This document shows positions 1 to 5,432 of a DNA stretch of 26,431 bases, piece after piece (the first letter of the stretch is position 1; each line of letters opens with the position of its first letter). This stretch comes from a virus. The position numbers and the translations under genes are program-made. The notes under the pieces are model-generated. The model saw only the letters and a program-made list of their open reading frames with translations, was not told the origin of the DNA and made no database searches. Where the stretch lies: positions 1 through 26,431 of IMG/VR virus record IMGVR_UViG_3300008217_000070; one strand, written 5' to 3'.

Positions 1-221
1 ATATTTACCCAAACAGTCCCATCATCTTTTAAAACATTCTTAATTTTACTAAATAATTGTGTTAATTTAAAGACAAATTTCTCTGGTGATGATTCTTGTC
101 CTAACTGACCATCATTGTTATAATCTCTTAATCCCCAATAGGGAGGTGATGTAACTACTGTTTGAATACTTTTGGAAGATATTTCCTCTACTTTATTAAG
201 ACAATCCCCTTCCAATATCAT
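1..221 (-). CDS. DNA methyltransferase, N-terminal part (partial)
   Basis: The first 73 residues of a DNA methyltransferase; the rest lies beyond the left edge of the window. The peptide contains TSPPYWGLRDY at about residues 24-34. The SPPY core is the catalytic motif IV of N4-cytosine and N6-adenine methyltransferases. Its position near the N-terminus, before any AdoMet-binding FxGxG motif, fits the beta-class order. The start ATG at 221 lies 7 bases after AAGGAG and overlaps the end of the preceding gene by 26 bases, so it is probably translationally coupled. In phages such enzymes usually protect the genome from host restriction. The base modified and the recognition site cannot be read from this fragment. 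Confidence 0.85.
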   Translation of the reverse strand, partial: MILEGDCLNKVEEISSKSIQTVVTSPPYWGLRDYNNDGQLGQESSPEKFVFKLTQLFSKIKNVLKDDGTVWVN

Positions 222-408
222 CCATTCTCTCCTTATCTTCTAGTTCTTGTATTCTGCTTTCTATGTTTCTAATCAGCCTTGTTGTGACTATAGTACCATA
301 TTCTGTTTCTTTTCCTATCATTCCTTTGTATCGTCTAACATCCTCTCGGTACCAGTCGATGATTCTTTGTCTGTCTGTAATTTGCTTGTGGCCTGATTCT
401 CTTGACAC
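196..408 (-). CDS. Small helical protein, GTG start
   Basis: A 70-residue charged, predicted mostly helical protein of unknown function. Arg, Glu, Lys and Ile are spread as in an amphipathic or coiled-coil helix (RQRIIDWYREDVRRYKG, then RLIRNIESRIQELEDK). The start is GTG at 408, with AAGGAG six bases upstream. An ATG at 321 overlaps the upstream stop as ATGA, but its only SD-like sequence (AAAGGA) is directly adjacent, so I prefer the GTG. That choice makes it overlap the upstream gene by 91 bases, and its own 3' end overlaps the methyltransferase start by 26 bases. The gene is probably real because it keeps a coherent heptad-like pattern through the overlap. The exact start is uncertain. 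Confidence 0.6.
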   Translation of the reverse strand: MSRESGHKQITDRQRIIDWYREDVRRYKGMIGKETEYGTIVTTRLIRNIESRIQELEDKERMDDIGRGLS

Positions 409-608
409 TCACTGCTCCTTTCTGATTCTTTGTCAATTCGTGATTTTATTGTCTGTTCAAATTCATCTAAGTTTACTTCATTAACTTTAAATAAAGTTGA
501 TGATGAATCCTTAACAGGTAATACTTGCATTGGCTCACTTTTAAAGTAGATACCCCATCTATTTTCTTTTAACACATCCAATACAAATCTCGCTATTTTA
601 TCTTTCAT
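318..608 (-). CDS. Hypothetical protein with low-complexity tail
   Basis: A 96-residue protein I do not recognise. The first half (FVLDVLKENRWGIYFKSEPMQVLPV) looks like a small folded domain. The last 40 residues are rich in Ser, Glu, Gln, Lys and Thr, look disordered, and coincide with the part that overlaps the next gene in another frame. I chose ATG 608 because AAAGGAG lies ten bases upstream. The open frame continues upstream to 761 but then overlaps the preceding gene without a good ribosome binding site. It belongs to a chain of overlapping small genes from 1060 down to 196. Confidence 0.55.
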   Translation of the reverse strand: MKDKIARFVLDVLKENRWGIYFKSEPMQVLPVKDSSSTLFKVNEVNLDEFEQTIKSRIDKESERSSECQENQATSKLQTDKESSTGTERMLDDTKE

Positions 609-675
609 TGATTCCCAACTCCTTTGTTGTTTTCTTTTGTCTTCCAATCCACTCTCGTGAATTATTGCCTTATAT

Positions 676-915
676 TCATTTAGAAACTTTTTGTTGTCCG
701 TTGTCACGCTTACTACTGCTAGCTCTGTCCTTATTAAGCTTTTCAAGTCTCTGTTCAACATATTTCTTTACGTCTCCTTTTTCGTCTTTTAGTTCAAAAT
801 AACAATCAACTAGAAATTCAAGATTTGCTATTCTTTGAAGAAGATACCGACTTTCGTTTATTAGATTTTCCACTACTTTTACCATTTCCTTCATCGTTGG
901 TTTCTTTCTTGCCAT
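676..915 (-). CDS. Coiled-coil hypothetical protein
   Basis: A 79-residue basic protein starting MARKKPTM. Residues about 6-60 form a leucine-rich amphipathic stretch (MVKVVENLINESRYLLQRIANLEFLVD, then KKYVEQRLEKLNKD), so a short coiled coil and an oligomer are likely. The tail is Ser/Lys-rich. The start ATG at 915 lies seven bases after AAAGGAG. A start further upstream at 939 has no such site. It overlaps the upstream gene by 98 bases in another frame. Function unknown; its neighbours on both sides are similar small charged proteins. Confidence 0.65.
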   Translation of the reverse strand: MARKKPTMKEMVKVVENLINESRYLLQRIANLEFLVDCYFELKDEKGDVKKYVEQRLEKLNKDRASSSKRDNGQQKVSK

Positions 916-1060
916 CTGTTTTCTCCTTTGTTTCTTCAACTATATCAATATGTTTTGTTTCTGACATAGTATGAGTCATACCTCTTACTATATTCTCAAG
1001 TTTTTCAACTTTACTTTTTAACATATCAATGTCTTTCTCCATCTGTATTGCTCTACCCAT
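818..1060 (-). CDS. Coiled-coil hypothetical protein with basic tail
   Basis: An 80-residue protein whose first 30 residues form a heptad-like helix (MEKDIDMLKSKVEKLENIV). The second half is low-complexity, rich in Lys, Ser, Gly, Asn and Glu, and probably disordered. The last 98 bases are also read by the next gene in another frame, so the composition of this tail may be set by the overlap. AAAGGAG seven bases before ATG 1060 supports the start. The same spacing and almost the same bases precede the next gene, a hint of duplicated translation-initiation segments. Function unknown. Confidence 0.6.
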   Translation of the reverse strand: MGRAIQMEKDIDMLKSKVEKLENIVRGMTHTMSETKHIDIVEETKEKTDGKKETNDEGNGKSSGKSNKRKSVSSSKNSKS

Positions 1061-1721
1061 CTGCTTTCTCCTTTATCTTTGATATAAAACTTGGTTTTCT
1101 AAAATTACACGATATTACTACTCTGTTTTTTTTTGATAGATTTGGTGGCACAGAATGTTCAAACCATCCTGGAAAAAAAATCGCATCTCCTTCTTGTATC
1201 TCAACTACAGATGTACACTTGGCATAATCAGCATCTTGTTTTCTTGCTTGAATTGGGTCATGAAAGTAAATGTAATTATTACCTTTAGGTAAACTAATAT
1301 AATATGAACAGGCCATCCAAGCTCTTGGGTGTGAGTGTATTGTATTAGCATGACCTTTACCATTTACCATAAACCACATACTTTCTAAAGTTCCTTTAAT
1401 ACATTTATAGTTTTCAGTATTTTTAATACACTCCCTTCCAAAATACATAGACACTATAGCTGCATATGAATTTATAAGTTTTAATGTTATTGTTTTAAAT
1501 TTATCTAAATGCTGTATATTTTGCTCACTATGATACCCCCCATAATTAGATTTTTTGAGACCTCTTTTATTCTTAATTCTATAATTCTTAATCGATTTCA
1601 TTAAGCTTTCATTGTTTTTAGTATGAGCTTTGTTTGCTAAAACAAAAAAAGTTGTAGGAAAAAGATTAACAGGCTTAGGTATTGTTAAATCTTTAAGTTC
1701 TTTAAGTAGTTTTTTATTCAT
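1053..1721 (-). CDS. 2OG-Fe(II) oxygenase family protein
   Basis: A 222-residue protein resembling the putative 2-oxoglutarate-Fe(II) oxygenase family (2OG-FeII_Oxy_5 type) found in cyanophages and other marine phages. The double-stranded beta-helix signature is visible. NTIHSHPRAWMACSYYISLP at about 126-145 carries the proximal iron ligands His129 and His131, in the HxH rather than HxD form. FFPGWFEHSVPPN at 182-194 carries the distal ligand His189. Arg200 in NRVVISCNF is the likely 2-oxoglutarate anchor. The substrate is unknown; phage members are suspected to hydroxylate proteins or modified nucleotides. ATG 1721 has only a weak GGTGG upstream. The 3' end overlaps the next gene by 8 bases. 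Confidence 0.82.
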   Translation of the reverse strand: MNKKLLKELKDLTIPKPVNLFPTTFFVLANKAHTKNNESLMKSIKNYRIKNKRGLKKSNYGGYHSEQNIQHLDKFKTITLKLINSYAAIVSMYFGRECIKNTENYKCIKGTLESMWFMVNGKGHANTIHSHPRAWMACSYYISLPKGNNYIYFHDPIQARKQDADYAKCTSVVEIQEGDAIFFPGWFEHSVPPNLSKKNRVVISCNFRKPSFISKIKEKADG

Positions 1722-1827
1722 TAATTATTTCCACCATTTTTCAAATTCTTTTAACTCCTGGTACTAATTCACTACCTTTAAATCTTTTTTTTCTATCTTT
1801 TAAACCCACAATTCTTCCTTTCACAAA

Positions 1828-1871
1828 GGGCATATGAGTCCGACAGCCCACAATAAAGCTCTCATATACCC
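1828..1871 (-). ncRNA. Intergenic stem-loop (element A)
   Basis: In the 170-base gap between the lipoprotein gene and the oxygenase gene, the minus strand reads GGGTATATGAG, a 22-base loop, then CTCATATGCCC. The 11-base arms pair fully in RNA if one U-G wobble is allowed. No T-run follows, so it is not a standard terminator. It could be an mRNA stability or attenuation element in the 5' region of the oxygenase transcript. The rest of 1722-1891 holds only ORFs of 30 codons or fewer, none of them convincing. Confidence 0.5.
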
Positions 1872-1891
1872 ATTGTTTTGTTTAGTATCTA

Positions 1892-1996
1892 TTATTCGTT
1901 AATAAGCTCTTCTTCTTCTACAGGTTCTGAAGATGGAGCTTCCTCGCATGAAAATGCAAACAAGGATAATAGTATTATAATCCATACGTTCTTCAT
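1892..1996 (-). CDS. 34-residue putative lipoprotein
   Basis: A very small gene: MKN, a hydrophobic stretch (VWIIILLSLFAFS), then Cys17, followed by an acidic tail rich in Glu, Pro and Ser. This is the layout of a lipoprotein signal peptide with a lipobox ending in Ser-Cys. Phe at the -2 position is atypical. The mature peptide would be an 18-residue acidic lipopeptide anchored in a membrane. ATG 1996 follows directly after the stop of the HTH gene, and the AAAGGAG site lies in that gene's last codons. Rz1-type o-spanins and lipoprotein-type superinfection-exclusion proteins are small lipoproteins like this, but no partner gene overlaps it here. Function is inference only. Confidence 0.6.
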   Translation of the reverse strand: MKNVWIIILLSLFAFSCEEAPSSEPVEEEELINE

Positions 1997-2146
1997 TTAC
2001 TCTCCTTTTTTTAAGTGTCTATAAATAGTAGCTCTCGACACTCCAAACATACTTACAAGTTTACTAGGTCTAACTCCAACTTTATGCAGTATATTTATAA
2101 GCATACTTTTCATAGGTCTTATCTTTGTCCTAGAATGGTATCTCAT
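1997..2146 (-). CDS. Small helix-turn-helix protein
   Basis: A 49-residue basic protein whose C-terminal half is a helix-turn-helix: VRPSKLVSMFGVSRATIYRH at residues 25-44. It closely resembles the DNA-binding domain of Hin-type serine recombinases and resolvases (pattern ...A..FGVSR.TIYR.). No catalytic recombinase domain is present, so it is a stand-alone DNA-binding domain, likely a small transcription regulator. ATG 2146 lies four bases after GGAGGA and inside the 3' end of the SSB-like gene (17-base overlap). The open frame extends upstream to 2272, but only as a shadow of that gene. Confidence 0.7.
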   Translation of the reverse strand: MRYHSRTKIRPMKSMLINILHKVGVRPSKLVSMFGVSRATIYRHLKKGE

Positions 2147-2762
2147 TACTTCCTCCACTTGATATGTCTCTTTTCTTACCATCTTCCCATTTCTTACAGA
2201 ACTTACAATCAAAGTACTGCTTTGTTTCTCCTTCTTTGTTTTTAAAAGGTCTCCCTTTATCCACAAATGCAATCACAGGTTGCCCTAGAAAATCCTCAGT
2301 AGATAGAGTTGGTAGTAATTGTACCTCTACATCTTGACCATCTATTGATTTGGTTTCTTTAGGACACTCTTTACCAACGTTTTCACAGAATCTTAAGTAT
2401 GCCGTATTACCTTCAGAATTTGATTCAAACTTATCGCCTTCTTTTGGTTCTAAAAATCTCCAAAGATTTCCTCTGAATTTTTTGCCTACCCAAGAATCCC
2501 CTACTTTAACAGGTTTTTGTGATTCTTCATCTACTGCCATCTTATCAGCGTTTTCTATAGAAGACTCTACAACATAGTTATACAGCCTTGCTTTATACTT
2601 ACCACCTTTTACATCCAACACCTTAGTAGTAACTTCAACTATATGCCCAAAGTACTCGCCTTTTACTAAAGGTACATATTTTATTTTACTTTTCTTAGCG
2701 TTAGGATTATAAAAGCTCTGCTCTTTTGTTATGTCGTCAAACATATCATTTACTTCTGCCAT
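2130..2762 (-). CDS. SSB-like single-stranded DNA-binding protein
   Basis: A 210-residue protein likely to act as the phage single-stranded DNA-binding protein in replication and recombination. The evidence is the C-terminus, Ser-Gly-Gly followed by SNEIPF. This matches the flexible linker and acidic-hydrophobic tip (D/E-IPF) by which bacterial and phage SSBs recruit partners. The body (about 25-190) is rich in beta-forming segments (YFGHIVEVTTKVLDV, KARLYNYVVE) compatible with an OB fold. Two Cys near the end (FDCKFC) may bind metal. Context is strong: it follows a DUF1071-type annealing protein and a Cas4-like nuclease. ATG 2762 uses an AAAGGAG site lying in the end of the previous gene. 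The fold is inferred. Confidence 0.72.
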   Translation of the reverse strand: MAEVNDMFDDITKEQSFYNPNAKKSKIKYVPLVKGEYFGHIVEVTTKVLDVKGGKYKARLYNYVVESSIENADKMAVDEESQKPVKVGDSWVGKKFRGNLWRFLEPKEGDKFESNSEGNTAYLRFCENVGKECPKETKSIDGQDVEVQLLPTLSTEDFLGQPVIAFVDKGRPFKNKEGETKQYFDCKFCKKWEDGKKRDISSGGSNEIPF

Positions 2763-2763
2763 C

Positions 2764-3339
2764 TTATTCTCCTTTCACTGCTTGTTTTTCATGTGACATT
2801 TCATCTATCTTATTCATGCAGTTTTCGTAGTTATTAGTATTAATCTCCATCTTTGAAACTTTAGCCTTTAGGTCATCAATAAATTTCTTACCTAAAGGTT
2901 TAGCAAAATCATAGAGATTTTCTTCTTCCTTTGGTGTTAACGCATCAGGCTCAGGTAAATCTTCTCCTGCAAATATATATAAACCTAAACCATGTAATGC
3001 TATACATTTTGCTAAAGCTCTCTGTAAGCTAGTATTTATATGAAAAGAATTTGGATTTTCTATTGGTTGGTTTCTATTATCTAGTACAGGATGTACTTGT
3101 GATAAGGAAACATTATCAACATCTACCCAAACCTCTACAAAATACCCACAACTTGTTTTAAAGAATGGTGAACCATCCTCAGCTTTAGTTACTCCCCATC
3201 TTGCAGTTGGACAAACCTTCTTAAGTTCTTGAACTGCATACGCCCAAGACAAATATGTAAACTTACCTTTCTTTTGAGTATATTTACTAACATCTGTCTT
3301 GAAGAGTTTATTGAATGTGTTTTGTTTTGTGTTACTCAT
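2764..3339 (-). CDS. DUF1071/Sak3-like ssDNA annealing protein
   Basis: A 191-residue protein resembling the DUF1071 group of phage recombinases (Sak3-like, suggested to belong to the Rad52/ERF-like annealing proteins). Recognisable parts are FTYLSWAYAVQELKK near residues 27-41 and the conserved core SLQRALAKCIALHGLGLYIF with AGEDLP at 104-129. Such proteins anneal complementary single strands during phage recombination and repair. The C-terminal third is a charged helical region. Its neighbours fit: an SSB-like protein follows one base after the stop and a RecB/Cas4-like nuclease precedes it. ATG 3339 has AGGAG seven bases upstream. The leader before this gene contains structured element B. 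Confidence 0.8.
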   Translation of the reverse strand: MSNTKQNTFNKLFKTDVSKYTQKKGKFTYLSWAYAVQELKKVCPTARWGVTKAEDGSPFFKTSCGYFVEVWVDVDNVSLSQVHPVLDNRNQPIENPNSFHINTSLQRALAKCIALHGLGLYIFAGEDLPEPDALTPKEEENLYDFAKPLGKKFIDDLKAKVSKMEINTNNYENCMNKIDEMSHEKQAVKGE

Positions 3340-3356
3340 TTTACTCTCCTATGTTT

Positions 3357-3424
3357 ATATGAAAGACTGCCTAGGTCATTCGGCAATACTCTGCTAGGAC
3401 ATTCGGGTCTTACATCTCTCATAT
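3357..3424 (-). ncRNA. Structured leader element (element B)
   Basis: The gap between the nuclease and annealing-protein genes is closed by a 10-base inverted repeat. On the minus strand ATATGAGAGA pairs with TCTTTCATAT, with one G-U wobble. Inside are an AGAC/GTCT pair, a TGCC/GGCA hairpin, and two imperfect direct copies of CCGAATGNCCTAG. It ends ten bases before the ribosome binding site of the annealing-protein gene, so it is placed to act as a translational control element or processing site. No T-run follows it. Confidence 0.5.
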
Positions 3425-4212
3425 TATGTTGGTGGATTACAATGGTCTTTAAATTGACAATAGTTGCACCGCCATTTCTGAACAGGCGATATGCCAACTT
3501 TAAATCCTGGTAATCCCATTTTATGTTCATCGTTTAAATTCCTCCAAAAGAGGTATGCTCTAGACACATATGTCAACGGTACTTCTACAGCCCTCATTGC
3601 AGATGTATCTTTATTATAGTAATACAAATACATACCATCTAATTGTCCGAATTTCTCTTTTACTGCATATCCATATGTTCCTAATTGCAACTCATAATGT
3701 ATTGATGGATTGAATTGTTTTTTCCTACCAAATTTCAATGACCATGAATACCCACCACAAGTCTTAATATCATACAGATAAACTTTTCTATCTTTTGTTT
3801 TATCATCAACAATAATGTCGTAATGCCCCCTAACATTAAGCTCAGGTATAGATAGTTCCCCCTCAGTATGAAACTCAACACTTTTTTCTTTATTATTAAT
3901 TTCTTTATTACTTTCTAGTATGTTACTATTATGTACTTTATTATAGCGTGTGTGCGTAAGAGAATTTTGAATATCATCATGCACAATATTACCTAGTTTT
4001 AGTAATCTTTTAGTTCTGCTATCTATTGGATTTGTTGGCTCAGATTGTTCAACTGATTCGAAGTATAATTTCCTTGAACAAGAGCCTGCACCACTTGCGT
4101 GATACCAACTTTCTTTCCCCTCATATCTTTTAATTCTGTTTTCTTCTTGCTTTTCATTAATGTATTCTTCATAAATACCCTCAATGTCAATAGGACTACT
4201 TTTTAACTGCAT
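3424..4212 (-). CDS. Cas4/RecB-like PD-(D/E)XK nuclease with Fe-S cysteines
   Basis: A 262-residue exonuclease-like protein of the PD-(D/E)XK superfamily. The motifs are in Cas4/AddB order: Cys45 in SCSRKLYF, His79 in KLGNIVHD, Asp132 in GHYDIIVD, Asp148-x-Lys150 in YDIKT, and Gln176 in ELQLGTY. Three C-terminal cysteines, Cys249, Cys252 and Cys258 (CNYCQFKDHC), follow. The four cysteines together suggest a 4Fe-4S cluster as in Cas4. There are no cas genes or CRISPR repeats nearby, so it is best read as the phage recombination exonuclease partner of the downstream annealing protein. The start ATG 4212 has GAGGG upstream. A TTG at 4230 in the same frame is less likely. It overlaps the previous gene by 17 bases. 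Confidence 0.85.
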   Translation of the reverse strand: MQLKSSPIDIEGIYEEYINEKQEENRIKRYEGKESWYHASGAGSCSRKLYFESVEQSEPTNPIDSRTKRLLKLGNIVHDDIQNSLTHTRYNKVHNSNILESNKEINNKEKSVEFHTEGELSIPELNVRGHYDIIVDDKTKDRKVYLYDIKTCGGYSWSLKFGRKKQFNPSIHYELQLGTYGYAVKEKFGQLDGMYLYYYNKDTSAMRAVEVPLTYVSRAYLFWRNLNDEHKMGLPGFKVGISPVQKWRCNYCQFKDHCNPPT

Positions 4213-4360
4213 TAATCTTATCCCTCGCAAACAGTCTTATTAACTCATTCATACATTCGTTTGCTGAATCAAAACCATTCATTATTGATTTTGCTCTAAA
4301 TTTACGCCAGATAAGTTTATCAATATTTTTTATCTGTGTAACTGTTGTCTCGTTACTCAT
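4196..4360 (-). CDS. Ribbon-helix-helix-like small protein
   Basis: A 54-residue gene. The segment IDKLIWRKFRAKSIMNG, followed after a short gap by ANECMNELIRLF, resembles the ribbon-helix-helix pattern of CopG/Arc-type or plasmid-type DNA-binding proteins: a beta strand with a Leu-Trp-Arg-Lys-Phe core, then two helices. It may be a repressor autoregulating this cassette; that is inference. ATG 4360 has AGGAG ten bases upstream, and the gene is the first after the promoter at 4388-4416. Its end overlaps the nuclease start by 17 bases, suggesting coupled translation. Confidence 0.65.
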   Translation of the reverse strand: MSNETTVTQIKNIDKLIWRKFRAKSIMNGFDSANECMNELIRLFARDKINAVKK

Positions 4361-4387
4361 TGTTATAATCTCCTATATATGTTATAA

Positions 4388-4416
4388 AATATAATATACT
4401 TAATATAATATATCAA
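4388..4416 (-). promoter_or_regulatory. Sigma70-like promoter for recombination cassette
   Basis: Read on the minus strand: TTGATA (4411-4416), a 17-base spacer, then TATATT (4388-4393), in the gap before the ribbon-helix-helix gene. This is close to the TTGACA-17-TATAAT consensus and has optimal spacing. The surroundings are extremely AT-rich, so chance matches are possible. Confidence 0.5.
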
Positions 4417-4425
4417 GTGTTATTT

Positions 4426-4611
4426 TTATGTCAATTTATCCAACTTTTGTCTTTGAAGCTCTTTTTGGTAGTTTTTTATGAGGTTTTCTTTCACCTCTAG
4501 CTTTGCCTTAAGTTCATCCATTTGCTCCATTAATAAGGCAATTTCACGCAAATAAATGCTATCCTTATCATTTGAGCTAAGTTCTTTCAGTAATCTACTA
4601 ACTAAATCCAT
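4426..4611 (-). CDS. Small coiled-coil protein
   Basis: A 61-residue protein made almost entirely of one long amphipathic helix (IALLMEQMDELKAKLEVKENL, continuing to QKELQRQKLDKL). Leu, Ile and Met recur about every three or four residues, so a dimeric coiled coil is likely. ATG 4611 has GAAAGGGG five bases upstream. It lies between structured element C and the promoter of the recombination cassette. No function can be assigned. Confidence 0.65.
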   Translation of the reverse strand: MDLVSRLLKELSSNDKDSIYLREIALLMEQMDELKAKLEVKENLIKNYQKELQRQKLDKLT

Positions 4612-4630
4612 TTTTCCCCTTTCTGTTTAA

Positions 4631-4713
4631 TTCAAAGGAGCTTCACAGCTACTTCTTGCGTTCACCACTACATGTCCACGACTTACAGTTTCAATGATAT
4701 TAGCTCCTTTGAA
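4631..4713 (-). ncRNA. Long-stem structured element (element C)
   Basis: A perfect 12-base inverted repeat, TTCAAAGGAGCT at 4702-4713 and AGCTCCTTTGAA at 4631-4642 (minus-strand reading), closes a 59-base interior without a gene. The stem pairs a Shine-Dalgarno-like AAAGGAG with its complement CTCCTTT. Inside, GTC-GTG-GAC and other short pairs are possible. It starts right after the stop of the membrane-protein gene and ends shortly before the next gene's ribosome binding site. No T-run follows, so termination is not the obvious role. Confidence 0.55.
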
Positions 4714-4722
4714 AGTGTCTCA

Positions 4723-4980
4723 TTACTGCACTTCTTCTTTTATTGTTTCTTCAACAGATTGCTTAACATCTTTCACTATCACGTTTGTGTCTCGTTGCAT
4801 CAATACATCAACCTTATCAATGAGACTAGCCACCTGTCGTTGAAATGAATGTACTTCAGTCCTATACTCGTTTAACTTAATAATGTAACCACCACTATTA
4901 ACTGAGTTCCAAGTACACCAAACTGTAAACATAACAGCAAGACAATATAATACTGTTATATTTTTATTTGTTTTATCCAT
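4723..4980 (-). CDS. Single-pass membrane coiled-coil protein
   Basis: An 85-residue protein with one N-terminal transmembrane segment (about residues 8-25, ITVLYCLAVMFTVWCTW) and then a charged helical domain (EVHSFQRQVASLIDKVDVL, then VKQSVEETIKEEV). A short N-terminus before the membrane segment, with a helical ectodomain, is the layout of i-spanins and of some holin-like or inner-membrane phage proteins. There is no o-spanin overlapping it. ATG 4980 follows GGGAGG and comes one base after the stop of a 24-residue membrane peptide gene. A lysis or host-envelope role is inference. Confidence 0.68.
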   Translation of the reverse strand: MDKTNKNITVLYCLAVMFTVWCTWNSVNSGGYIIKLNEYRTEVHSFQRQVASLIDKVDVLMQRDTNVIVKDVKQSVEETIKEEVQ

Positions 4981-4981
4981 T

Positions 4982-5056
4982 TTACCTCCCTTGTATTATT
5001 GTAGAATATATTAAAACTACCATTAGTGTAAACATAAGCCAATCAAATATATTCAC
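4982..5056 (-). CDS. 24-residue membrane microprotein
   Basis: A GTG-initiated ORF of 24 codons. The predicted peptide is one hydrophobic helix (NIFDWLMFTLMVVLIYSTII) with a short Gln-Gly-Arg tail. The start overlaps the stop of the upstream coiled-coil gene (TAGTG) and has AAGGAG seven bases before it. Its stop lies one base before the ATG of the 85-residue membrane protein, and its last codons provide that gene's ribosome binding site. This exact fit between two genes argues for real translation. The role is unknown; the pair could act together in the membrane. Confidence 0.55.
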   Translation of the reverse strand: MNIFDWLMFTLMVVLIYSTIIQGR

Positions 5057-5403
5057 TACTCATCTCCTTTATCTTCAAGCATGTCATCAACTGCTTCACT
5101 TGCTCTTTCTGCTGCTTTTCTAGCATAACTACAATTACTATTTACTTCTTCTGCTTGACCATACATATCATTTGAATAATTTTCTGCAGAATTAATATCA
5201 CTTACAGCATCTTCTATTTGCTCTGATAGGTCTCTCAAGTCTTCTCTTTTAATAAGTGCATGAGTTTTTGTATCAAACTTACTATATCCATCAGATTTTT
5301 CTTGCTCTAACTTCTGAATATCTTCCGTTAACTTCTCGTTGTCTTTCTCCATCTGTTCTATTTCGCTTAAAAAATCAGCGAATTTGTCATGTAACTTTGA
5401 CAT
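5056..5403 (-). CDS. Coiled-coil acidic protein
   Basis: A 115-residue, mostly helical acidic protein. Residues 1-40 (DFLSEIEQMEKDNEKLTEDI) and 50-75 (REDLRDLSEQIEDAVSDI) follow a heptad-like pattern. The remainder is Ala/Glu/Asp-rich and ends MLEDKGDE. I do not recognise a family. The start ATG 5403 has AAAAGGAG six bases upstream. An upstream in-frame start at 5445 would lie inside structured element D and lacks such a site. The leader between element D and this ATG is short, so the element could control this gene. Confidence 0.7.
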   Translation of the reverse strand: MSKLHDKFADFLSEIEQMEKDNEKLTEDIQKLEQEKSDGYSKFDTKTHALIKREDLRDLSEQIEDAVSDINSAENYSNDMYGQAEEVNSNCSYARKAAERASEAVDDMLEDKGDE

Positions 5404-5432
5404 GTTATTCTCCTTTTGTTTTGTTAAAATGT

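Noticed and set aside
1722-1891. A short gene of about 30 codons (MPFVKG...) in the spacer
   Set aside because: No ribosome binding site at the ATG; a GTG further in has AAAGGA but gives only 22 codons. It could be a decayed remnant, which I cannot show.
3424-4212. CRISPR-associated Cas4 with a nearby array
   Set aside because: No direct-repeat array or other cas gene occurs in the window; phage recombination nucleases share the same fold and cysteines.
4723-4980. Firm call as i-spanin with the lipoprotein at 1892-1996 as o-spanin
   Set aside because: The two genes are nearly 3 kb apart, whereas spanin pairs normally adjoin or nest, and no endolysin or holin lies between them.
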